Part shown: one piece after another, positions 13,801-23,361 of the stretch
How positions within the stretch are numbered: position 1 is the stretch's first letter
How the letters are laid out: each line of letters starts with the position of its first letter
NCBI GenBank assembly: GCA_030998225.1
Contig: JAPYXD010000677.1
Coordinates: forward strand, 11,903,501-11,967,500
Length of the DNA stretch: 64,000 nt
Origin: Diplolepis rosae
Lineage: Eukaryota; Arthropoda; Insecta; Hymenoptera; Diplolepididae
Direction of reading: 5' to 3'
The notes under the pieces: generated by a model
Told to the model about the DNA's origin: nothing
What the model saw: the letters and a program-made list of their open reading frames with translations, nothing else
Databases searched by the model: none
Program-made: the position numbers and the translations under genes

Positions 13801-14811
13801 AATTAATTAAAAATATATTGTTATTATCTCTTACCTTACTTACAGTGTAGAATCATTTTCAAGTTTATATCAACTCGAATTGAGAGACGTCACATTTTCC
13901 GTTGTTTCATTGTCCGTGTTTTTTTTATTTGTGATTCTATTGTTCGCTTTGCTATCAATCTGTAAATTAAGACTTTTCTTTGATGTGGAGTTTTTCTTTA
14001 AATCTTTCTATCATTATAACGATGAATTCATTCTTAGGAAAGTAGGAAATTTTTTATTTAAAAATAGAACTGATTTTCAAAGATGGTGTTTTTTTTATAA
14101 AAAATAATGGTTTTAAAAAAGTTTTTCAAACTGAAATAGGTCTTCACACTTATCTGGGTACTTTGTCTATATACCTTTAAGATTCATCCTCTTAATTGGA
14201 AGAAAATTTTCCTTATTTATCTTGATATTCGAAAAAATAGAAATTCCATTAACCTTTTAAGTCCGTGATTACTTTCCAGTTGAAGCAATTCATTTCTTTT
14301 CAAATGGCAGATACTTCTTTATATGAATGTTTCAATTTTGAAAGAAACTTTTTAAACATTTGCTATAAAATAAGAAAACTTTTGAATGAATTTTTATTCC
14401 ACAAAACTTTTTAAGAATCTATTGACAGGATGTCTACTCAAATTCTGAAAGAAACTTTTCTGGAAAATTTCGGTTTTTTCTTATAGTTTGTAGATTCTTC
14501 ATTTAAATGATATATTTAACATTTTAAAATATAGATGCCTTTAGTTTTGGGCATCGTTTGAAATTTTAAACTCTTAAAAACTTGTTTGCAGATTTATATT
14601 CTCTAAAATTCGGAAGTTATGAACATTTGAAAGCCAACCTTAATCTCTGTTTAAAGTAAATAAAACCAATATATTTCCTAATAAATTTCTATCATCAAAA
14701 TAATTAATGAATAATAATCTTCGTTTCATTTTCATTCTTGATCAATTAAATATTGTTTCTATCATTTACATCAAAATATTTTTTGGTGACAATAAGACTT
14801 GCTTCAAATAT
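13801..14811. other. AT-rich spacer between convergent genes
   Basis: Lies between the projectin 3'UTR and the tail of the convergently transcribed BTB-Kelch gene. The only open frames are short, AT-driven and without recognisable domains. I see no repeat or RNA gene in it. Confidence 0.5.
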
Positions 14812-14812
14812 C

Positions 14813-14818
14813 TTTATT
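14813..14818 (-). promoter_or_regulatory. Possible polyadenylation signal of the BTB-Kelch gene
   Basis: AATAAA on the minus strand, about 160 nt after the TAA stop at 14975-14977. It is the nearest canonical signal, but such motifs are common in this AT-rich sequence. Confidence 0.35.
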
Positions 14819-14974
14819 ATTACAAAAAAAATTTTGAAAAATTTCAGACTTCATGGTTTCCCATGTTTTCTAGGTGCGTAGACACCTTGATCAATGATTG
14901 TTAAAATTTTCGAAAATGTTTAGAATAAAATTCAGGAGAATTGAAAAAAGTCCCTTCTACGAATTTCCGAGGTG

Positions 14975-17930
14975 TTATCTTTGGTTAAATTTCACGAATA
15001 AAAAAGGTAAATGCGAAATAAAGGACAGGCAGTGATCTCTGTTAATCAAAGTTTTTCTTACCTCGAGAAATAAAGTGTCAGGATTCAAAACATTAAAACA
15101 TCCTACATATGGCTTGAAACGAATATTCAAGTCTTTGTTATCCCTGTGAGATCGAGGGTAGAAAGTTTTTGACCTAAGTTCGCCAACTTCTACTTCTACT
15201 TTGCCGTCAACGAGGACAAACCATACAATTCGATCATCAATTGATGTCAAATTGTAGCTTGATCCTACAATTACGGCTTGGTTAATGAATATAAGATCAC
15301 CAGAGTTGGTCGAATCTTCATTTTTATCCAACAAAAAAAGATGTACTGCCCTTGGTTGACCAGGAGTTTCTACTGCAATATCAGAAAAATAATTCCGTTG
15401 ATTTTCGTTGAGTCTCCAGATGAAATAATCAGATATATAATTATTTTTAAAGTGATAGGGACATCCCTGAATATTGATTGTATGCAATTAGTCAGAAAAA
15501 TTATTTCTCAATGGAAACAAATTTGTCTATTTATTGCATCCGCACCAAATAATCAAATATAAAATTAACTTATAGAATATTTATATATTTGTGATGCGAT
15601 CTGAGAAAAGGAACCTTAGCGTCCCAGCGAAGATTTTACAGGAGAAGGGAAAGAATAGTCAACGAGCCGATTAGAGCTTCCGATATTCTTTACGCTCTCT
15701 TACGTCTCACAAAAATAGTGGAAATTACTTTATGAGAAGAGAGAGAGGATTCGAACGTATTTCTAATCGCTGATGGAATAAGTCTTACCAAACGAAAAAT
15801 ATTGCATAAAAAATTATTCTGATTTCATAATATTAAAGAGCGACATTAAATTAATCTGAAACGATCATAATCCCAAAAATAATTTTTGGACGTTAAGGTT
15901 CTTCTCAGATCGCAGTCACATGTGTATATTTAAATTTGAGATCAAACTTACCAGCCACGTATAATTGATTGTTACAGCATGCCATATTATTTATTGTTCT
16001 AAAACCACTAGGTAATACAATTTTCCAATCGTTGCTTTGAATATCGTAGCTATAAATATGTGATATTGCAATTAAGAGCTTGTCTTGGAATACACAAGAA
16101 GGTCGGAAATCCGTAAAATCTGCCGGTACTTCTGCACCAGATGTCCAAAGCCCTATTGAAAAATTCTAAATTATTAAACTTTTAGTTATATATAAAATAT
16201 TAGGGTAGAAAAAAATGTTTAATACCGGTATGAATATCAAAAATGTTGACTGAAGTGAGCTTTACACGATAAATTCCTACACCACCGACTAGTACCAGCT
16301 TACTACCTAGAAACGCAGCTACCATATGTCTTCTGGGCTCAGGTAACCTAACAAAGTAAAAATTGTCGCTAAATAAAAAATAAATTTCTAAACTTTGAAT
16401 TTTTCACGTGACCAAAATTGTAGGCTTTCGATTTATGGACAATATAAAATTTAAGTACCTTGTGACTTTGAACCATTTTTTGGTTAGTAGACAATAGCGC
16501 GTGATATTGTGATTGAATGTGCCTTTCCCTAGTACTTGTTCACCGCCGATAACAAAAATACTGTAGCCTATAAATAAAAAAATATATTTCTATAAAAAAG
16601 CGTAAGTATGAATTAAATGAAATTTTTATTCTACCCAAAAGTAAATTGCAGAGTTTAATTATCATTCATAGTAATAGTAAAGTAAAGTTGTTATACATAC
16701 CTCTACCAAGAATCTGTGTTCCTGATTGAATGTAAGATTTACTTCCATCTACCATTTGCGCTAGTTCCTTAAAGTTTTCACCATCCCAAGAAAAAACACT
16801 AGCCTCTTCTTTACAAAAGGGTTTTGTTTTAAAACCAGTAACACATTGTAAAAATCTAGACGATTTATTATTTCGAGCACTTTTCTGTAATCATTTTTCT
16901 AATTATAAATTACTGTTATACAAGATAGAACTTTACAATTAATTGAAAAGTTAATAAGATACCAGAGAAATTATAGCATTAATTTTTTCTTGTGGAACGT
17001 CATAAAATTTGGCCCATTTATTTAGAATATATGTCAAATAAGAATCTGAACATCTTAAATTGACATTTTTGACGAGCATCTCAAAATTATCCATTGGAAG
17101 GCTGAGGATTGATTCCTTTGGCAAACCTTGAAATATATCTAAGCATAAAGCAAATGCTGCCTTCTTCAAATCCTCTACACCCAACTCTTCAGCCATTAAC
17201 CACAAAGGTATAACATTCTCTGCTTGAAGCCAATAACTTATAATTATGTAAGATAAACTATTGAGCAGTTCATCGACTGCGAAAAGGGAAGCCAAGCGCA
17301 AAAGGCCTAGAAGTTCCTTGAAGTTGCGCGTCTTATATTTCAATAAACAACCATGAAAGTAGCGCCCCAAACCGTCGTCAGGATGAGGTTTATCGTAAAT
17401 CCAATCGAGGAAGCTCTTTGAAAAGCAAAATAAATTACATTTATAATTAATATATTTTTCTTTCTTTATACAATTCATTAAAAGTGAATACAAGGCGTAG
17501 GTTTAAAAATATGAAATCTGTAGTTGACTATTTGAAATAATATGAAACTAAATTAATGTAACCAGGTTTATAAAAAAATAATAAATTTTCACATAAAGTC
17601 AATATCTAAATTGAATTATAAAATAAGTATTTTACTCGGGAATATTTTTTACGAACAATTTATTAACCTTGTACTAACCTGAAAAGTTGCTGTATCCAGA
17701 TCATACTGAATTACGAATTCTTTCTCCTTGCCATCCCGAAATCTATCGGAAAAAAGAGTATTAAAATACTGGCTTCTGAACATTAGCTTGCTCTTGTGCA
17801 CTTCAAAAGATTCCCCTCGTAACTTTAAAATCACTTTGTCGGTGAAACAACCTCTCCAATCACTCAAATTTGACCAAGCCGGCACCAAAGTTGACGCCGG
17901 TTCTGCTTCTTCTTTCTTTCCTGCCTCCAT
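14975..17930 (-). CDS. BTB-BACK-Kelch protein, complete seven-exon gene
   Basis: Exons in order: 17930-17679, 17415-16963, 16884-16701, 16567-16459, 16347-16226, 16152-15952, 15372-14975. The joined length is 1,719 nt, in one frame, giving 572 residues. Residues of about 27-130 form a BTB domain (FTDKVILKLRGESFEVHKSKL, the high-affinity dimerisation fold). A BACK domain follows (LLRLASLFAVDELL...WLMAEELGVEDL), then divergent Kelch repeats with GG pairs (VIGGEQ, LVGGVG). Proteins of this class are usually substrate adaptors of Cullin-3 ubiquitin ligases; the substrate is unknown. The last exon was started at 15372 because the open frame further upstream (to about 15466) cannot be spliced in phase with exon 6. 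I cannot assign an orthologue. Intron 6 holds a MITE. Confidence 0.88.
15593..15917. mobile_element. MITE in intron 6 of the BTB-Kelch gene
   Basis: The ends are inverted copies: TGCGATCTGAGAA plus GGAACCTTAGCGTCC on the left, and the reverse complement with two or three changes on the right (about 15885-15917). It is about 325 bp with no coding potential. I could not fix a target duplication. Confidence 0.65.
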
Positions 17931-18088
17931 ATTAATAATTTATAGTAACAAATAAAAAATTAAGACAAGGGATTCATTGTCTTTAGAGAATTCATTGATT
18001 AAAACTGATTCAAAAACTTTGACGTCTGAATCTAATCAACCTAACCAAATATTAACCAAGGATTCTAACATTATAGAGGTTACCTTAA

Positions 18089-18256
18089 GGGCGGTTTCAT
18101 ATTTCATCCAGTTAGCTGGCAGCAGCATGCGCAGTAAGTTTTTGTGTTGGTAGAACAGAGAAAGAGAGAGAGATATCTTTACTCTCTGTTTAATGAATTC
18201 ACATTTCACAAACGTACTGCGCATGCTAGCTAGCTAGCTGAAGTATGAAACCGCCC
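18089..18256. mobile_element. Harbinger-like MITE (TAA duplication)
   Basis: TIRs begin GGGCGGTTTCATA and extend, imperfectly, through the GCATGCGCAGTA region on both sides. TAA flanks both ends (18086-18088 and 18257-18259), which fits the 3-bp target of PIF/Harbinger elements. It lies about 160 bp upstream of the BTB-Kelch start codon, so it may sit in that promoter. Confidence 0.65.
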
Positions 18257-18259
18257 TAA

Positions 18260-18748
18260 CGTTTTAAATTGTTCAACCAGTAACAGGCGGAGAGAGGCGG
18301 TCTTCTATGCTTCAACATTTACATGTATAAAGTAATTAAACATATCCAAATTAGTTTTCTAACCTTTCAACACCTGAAAAATTATTGTAAACTCAAAAAA
18401 TGTATTGTTTTCTAAATTTTTCCACAATTTTCTGTGTATTAATATACTACATTGTCTAAAAAAGGTATATAAATATAAAAATAAAATTATTTATTGTTCA
18501 AAATATTGATAGCGTATTCAAAATAAAATTAGATTTAGTTATTATAATGGTTATTCCAATTTAAAACTTAATATGAAAAAAAGTTTAATAATCTAAATAT
18601 AAATCAGGTAGTAATTTACTTTAAAGTTACCTTCCCGGGAACGTTCTCGAGAACGGGTAAATTAACGGTGTAATATTACCCACTAAAAGCTCTAGGAACA
18701 TCCATTAACCAATGAGATATCCGCTTTGGGTCCATGCGATTATTTCAC
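18260..18748. other. AT-rich spacer
   Basis: No gene seen. A short palindrome around CGTTCTCGAGAACG lies at 18641-18654, with an approximate repeat of a TTACC/GGTAAATT motif around it. The rest is AT-rich. Confidence 0.4.
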
Positions 18749-18751
18749 TAA

Positions 18752-18899
18752 AGGTGAAATCCGATGACAGTAGAAAACGCAAAGCAGAAAATGAACAGCC
18801 AATTACAGAACAGGTCTAAGAAGAAAGAAATCTAAAGATCTTCTATAATTAGCTGTCTGTTTTCTGCTTTGCGTTTTCTGCTGTCATCGGATTTCACCT
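18752..18899. mobile_element. Fold-back MITE with TAA duplication
   Basis: 148-bp element with about 50-bp TIRs beginning AGGTGAAATCCGATGACAG and continuing through AAAACGCAAAGCAGAAAA. TAA flanks both ends (18749-18751 and 18900-18902). It is Harbinger-like by target size. The arms are near-identical, so it should form a strong hairpin. Confidence 0.75.
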
Positions 18900-18902
18900 T
18901 AA

Positions 18903-19930
18903 TTGAATCCTGTTGCCTTGTTCCTCTACAATCTGTGGTTAATCTACAGCAGATATCGACATCAGCAAAGTACCAAATTAATCTCGAGACTTACAGCTCT
19001 GATCAAACTAATAAACTAATAAATAAACCAGTCAATAGCATTTTTCAAAAACTTTAAATGTATTTAATATCAACTTCTATTTTTATCTATTCTACCATTA
19101 CCTGAATTATAATTTTTTTAAAATATATTTTGGACACAAACATGTAACTGGACCATATATTCATTACATGAACTTGCTACTTCTCTCAAGTATAACATGC
19201 ACTTAATATTATTTTCTAAGAAAATGAATTGATAAAAATGTCTTATTTTCACAAATAAAAAAATTCAAAATAATGATAGAATCAGTCACACGCAGTATAA
19301 GTATATGCTTGTATTTTGTTATGAATATATAGGTTCACCAATTTCTTTTTCACGTGCCGAAAAGATATGTATAATTGAAATTGACATTATGTATACAATC
19401 ATGTTTATGATTGACTAAATATGCACTAAAAACACTTAATTTCAATAATAATAAAAAAAATGACTTGAAATTACAAAATATTGCCATTTTTCCGATAATT
19501 GTTTAAATTTGTTTATGAACACCATGCAAAACAATACTTTCATAGGAGAGGACAGAGGTGGCGCCGCCTAACGGTTTAGTTTCCATCTGGTACCAATAAG
19601 AGACCAAAATTTACCTCGTCGTCGGATACACTGTAAAAAAAATAGGGTGAATTTCCCTCCGTGGTACGGAGGTAATAGAAGGACCTTCGACTCACGTAGT
19701 GAATTTACCAATATCAGTAAAATTACCCTGTCCAGGCGAATTTACTATCTGTCATAGGGCTGATAATCACTAAGGAACCGCCATTTTGTTTTTAGTCGGA
19801 CAGGGCTAGACTTGGTGCTTTGATGTGCTTTGATGCGAGTACCTTCCGGAAATTGTCTATAAGGACACCTGTCGAAAACCTATCCTATCTGACATGCGAC
19901 TAGTGATCCTCCGATAATGTAGGCAGTGAC
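18903..19930. other. Spacer with a lone element end
   Basis: AT-rich, with no convincing coding exon. At 19628 a CACTGTAAAAAAAAT end preceded by TA resembles the ends of the TA-target MITEs near 57.9 and 60.9 kb, but I did not find its partner. The 19.55-19.88 kb part is less AT-rich. Confidence 0.4.
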
Positions 19931-20425
19931 AAAAATTTCAAACTCAACTAATTAATTTAATACAAAAATGTAAGATTTCCGTATAATAATTTCCACAATA
20001 ATATCTTAAACCAAATGTCTGAAACATAACCTATAATTTAATGTTACCTTTAATATTTTTATTTTTTTAGTTCTTACTTTTCATTATCATCCGCTCAAAT
20101 TAAATGCACGTACAGAGTTGCAAGCATCAAACGGCCAACTGAAAAGCTTGAGCTGCGAGAGCACATTCTGAGGTTAAGTTAAGATTTTTTTTTAAATCTG
20201 CAAATGGAAGTTTACTGTATAATCAGAATATGATTAAATGTAAAAGGATACTTCCATATTGTATTATTAATGCTTTATGATTGTTTAACACGTTCAACAA
20301 ACCAAAATAAAAAAATTCTAATAAATTCTAAAAGAATTTATCCGTCGGTTATATTCTTGGTAATATTTTCATTTTCGCTACCGTTCTTAATGTAATGTAA
20401 CTTACTCAGAACTCTAATTCCGAGC
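19930..20425. repeat. Dispersed repeat, empty-site paralogue of the PLE target
   Basis: This stretch reappears in inverted orientation on both sides of the Penelope-like element: its 20026-20425 part matches 26640-26936 and its 19940-20036 part matches 37082-37165. Here the sequence runs through without the insertion and has a single ATAACCTATA at 20026-20035. It is an unclassified interspersed repeat with no coding potential, and it serves as an internal reference for the insertion site. Confidence 0.8.
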
Positions 20426-21586
20426 AAACGGTGTCTTTTTTTAGCATAGCGTTTTGAATGAAATAACAATCAGGAAAAATACAAATAAATGTGAATGTAA
20501 ATTGTTTGAACTGATTTTATTATAATTTTATATTTAGGTTAAGAAAAACTAATGTCATGCATTACCTATATATTTCTGTATTATCGGCATTGTTTTTGGT
20601 TAACCGTACGTCTATTCAATATGAGGTATCAAGTTTGTGAAAAAAAAGGTACTCAAGAAGGTCTGTATATTTCAAAATACTTATAATTGAAAAAAATATC
20701 AGGTTAATAATACCAAAAGTCTGTCTTTCTGCACTACCTATGGCTATTGGCAATTCAAACTTGCAATGTGAGACCTGGTGGTCGACAAGCGAACTAATCA
20801 ATACGGCTTCCATTGGGCTTCGCGCAGCATTGTGTACACTATACTAAAGCCAGATGCTCACAGTGTAACGCAGTAATTAATCAATTGTTAGACAAATAAA
20901 TATATAGTTAACATAAAAAGTAAGTGACAAGTGCATAAATAAATATAAGCGTGAAAATGGGAATCTCACCGAAGCACGGGAAAGGAAAGGACTTTACTCG
21001 TAAAGGCAGTGCTTGTACGTACTCGCATAACGTATTTAACGACAACAAAAGCATTTTTAGCACTTACAGATAAACGTAATTTGAAAAGTCCTATTCAGAT
21101 CAACAGTAAATATGTGAACGCCGAAGCCCTGCGGCAGCCATGATTGTTTTCATGCAGCAGCGCCCCTAAGCCCGCGGTGGACGTTTGTTTTGCCAATATT
21201 TCCGGTTTCCGGTAAAATGGGATACTGTAGGTACTCGTTGCCTCGTTGGTCTGGACCCTCCGGAAATTAACAATCCCCTATTCTGCTTGCCCTACCATCA
21301 GCCTAAATATTGCGCAATTAATAACTGCGCAACTCTTCCCTGTTTGTGACGACCTACTGTACTAATTGTGAAATTTTTGTGCTGTCTTTTTTTGTTGATT
21401 CTTCATGTTCAAGAGAGTTGTTTGAATACTTTTGGAGGAATGGAAGATGCTTAAGAAATTTTATGAAAACAATGGATTTGTCTAAACCAAGATCAGAATC
21501 ATACATCCCTGCTAATAAGCCATCAACAATCCATGGGCTTCCACGGACCCACTGGAAATAATACGTAATATTAATTTATTTCTCAT
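20426..21586. other. Spacer with no firm gene
   Basis: A small open frame at 20957-21073 (starting MGISPKHGKGKDF) follows a moderately complex stretch, and a second lies at 21346-21561. Neither shows a recognisable domain or clear splice partners. Local GC rises at 21120-21260. Confidence 0.35.
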
Positions 21587-21588
21587 TA

Positions 21589-21734
21589 CTCCTTAAATTT
21601 GAATCAGTAAAATTCACTGCGGAAGAGTGCATATACACTGATTACCAGTGATAAGTCTTCTACTGGATAATCCAGTAGAATCCAGTGTATATGCACTGTT
21701 TCCTAGTAAATTTTACTGATTCAGATTAACAGAG
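21589..21734. mobile_element. CTCTCT/AATCAGT family MITE, short copy
   Basis: Both ends carry the family end (CTCCTTAAATTTGAATCAG on the left, CTCTGTTAATCTGAATCAG as the reverse complement on the right). TA duplications are at 21587-21588 and 21735-21736. The interior is itself palindromic around AGTGCATATACACTG. Relatives lie at 46794, 52412 and 59594. Confidence 0.7.
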
Positions 21735-21889
21735 TACTCTTGTAATTTTTTTTATGTGCCACCGGCGCGCAAACTCGTTTTTCGCTACAGTAAACAGTAG
21801 CGCAATGTAGTACATTGCGCTAGAGAGGAATGAAATGTAAAAATTGAACTGCGCATGCGCCCATAGCCATGAAACTAAGCACAATCTTC

Positions 21890-21914
21890 TTCTTATTCTT
21901 CTTCTTCTTCTTCG
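21890..21914 (+). repeat. (TTC)n microsatellite
   Basis: Uninterrupted or once-interrupted CTT triplets just before the hAT MITE. Confidence 0.8.
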
Positions 21915-21940
21915 TACAGCGTTAGCACCCTACTGACAAA

Positions 21941-22102
21941 CAGTGATCCCAGAATGTGGGAGCTGGCGGCCCCCACCATAGATGCCTCGAGCTCATTGTG
22001 TCTTCCTCATTCAACTAACGTATGGCAGTCGAGCGAGAAAGAAGCCATGAGCTGGTGGGGTCTATGGTGGGGGCCGCCAGCTCCCACGTTCTGGGATCAC
22101 TG
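21941..22102. mobile_element. hAT-like MITE with perfect 8-bp target duplication
   Basis: The ends are CAGTGATCCCAGAA and its inverse, TTCTGGGATCACTG, with TIRs of about 45 bp running into a GC-rich GGCGGCCCCCACC block. CTGACAAA is duplicated at 21933-21940 and 22103-22110. CAGNG ends and an 8-bp duplication are the hAT hallmark. It has no coding capacity. Confidence 0.9.
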
Positions 22103-22451
22103 CTGACAAAGCCTTGTACATTTGAACTGCGCATGCGTCTATTAAAATCCATTACTACTACACAAGATCGATAAAATCAAAATGGCCGGGACTAGTCGTG
22201 ACATATCAAGTGTAATGACTAGCGCCGCAAACAACTACAATACTAGATTAGATTCGAGTGTGCGCATAAAAACTCGTATACGCACCGGAGTCACATAAAA
22301 TAGAATACATGCCAATGCACACAATTCGGGAAATTACGAGACTCGCGATAATAGACCTTTTCATCTTGAATAGGAAGTTGATGTGCGCAAACGCGGCTGC
22401 CATGGCACTTCCCGCGAAATTCATAAATTAGGTCATATTTTGGATATCGAC

Positions 22452-22621
22452 ATGTGTGCTGCAAGTGTACCTTATTCAAAAATAAATTTAAAGGAGAAAG
22501 ATGTACCGGGTGCAATATTGCCACATAGAAAAGTGGAAAGCAACAGCAGTGAACAACTGCGAAGGTGGCTGAGTTGTCGAAAACAACCGACTACAGGAAG
22601 AAAACTCGATTTAATTGCAAG
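22452..22621 (+). CDS. Exon with SAP-like DNA-binding motif, transposon-associated
   Basis: ATG at 22452, open to a consensus donor (CAAG then GTGAG) at 22621. It encodes about 57 residues beginning MCAASVPYSKINLKEKDVPG and ending in a helix-loop-helix like a SAP motif (LRRWLSCRKQPTTGRKLDLI). From memory, this looks like the N-terminus of transposon-borne genes that go on to a SWIM or YqaJ-like nuclease region. I see no following exon, so it is probably a relic. The assignment is by motif only. Confidence 0.45.
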
Positions 22622-23171
22622 GTGAGAGGTTATGCTTTCATGATGCGTGATGTATGCTTTCTCATGTAAATATTCTATGAAAAAGAATGTAATATTATAA
22701 AAAGTTTAAAAATCAGATTGGCACTTGTAGTTTTAATGATAAAAAAAGAATTATTTCCAAACAAATAATATTTGTACGTATTATTTCGTATTACTGCCTG
22801 GTGGTTTCGTTTTATTGTGCAAATTAATCGTTTAATGAGAAAGAAGTTGATATATTTTAAATTTAATACAGATATTTTTACGAATGTAAGAAATAAGATA
22901 AAATGACAATAACATAAAGAAGTTAATGACGAGAGTTCGATTTTGGTTCGAGAATATGGCAACCTTAAATTATATTTTCACACAATTTGAAGTTAAGATA
23001 TCAAGTCTGTAAATACATTTTTTTTTTACTCACTTTTCTACTTAAACTTTATCAAATTATTTTTTAAATAATATTATTGCCAATTCGTAATGTACTTTGC
23101 ACTGAAATGACCTAATCTTCACCGGAACTTGAATTACTCGATTCAAGATGAAAAGGTCTATGCTCGCAGAA

Positions 23172-23275
23172 CTGATCGCGCCTCAGCTTCATCTCGGCTT
23201 TGTCTCGGCTTCGTCTCAGCTTTGCCTCAGCTACATCTCGGCTACACCTCGACTACGCCTTGGCTCCGATCTCCT
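23172..23275 (+). repeat. CTCGGCTWCGTCT minisatellite
   Basis: About eight degenerate units of 12 bp (CTCGGCTTCGTCT, CTCAGCTACATCT and similar). It is GC-richer than its surroundings and sits within the right arm of the SAP-carrying element. Confidence 0.75.
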
Positions 23276-23361
23276 GCGAGCATTGTCGCTCGTCACGCAA
23301 TAACCCTCATTGTGCGCCTAGGCACGTAATATACTATTACAAAGTAGATAAAGATTATTAC

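Larger units (their letters stand above)
22302..23329. mobile_element. TIR-like element carrying a SAP-domain exon
   Basis: Diverged inverted ends lie at about 22302-22370 and 23141-23329. The best-kept part is TAGACCTTTTCATCTTGAAT at 22350-22369, inverted at 23141-23160. Between the right-hand halves sits a minisatellite bounded by TGCTCGCAG and CTGCGAGCA. The left part encodes a SAP-like exon. The superfamily and the exact edges are uncertain. Confidence 0.5.

Noticed and set aside
15373..15487. Upstream extension of the last BTB-Kelch exon
   Set aside because: Splicing at the CAG near 15466 puts the previous exon out of frame and meets a stop. The acceptor at 15373 keeps the frame and gives a whole-number codon count.
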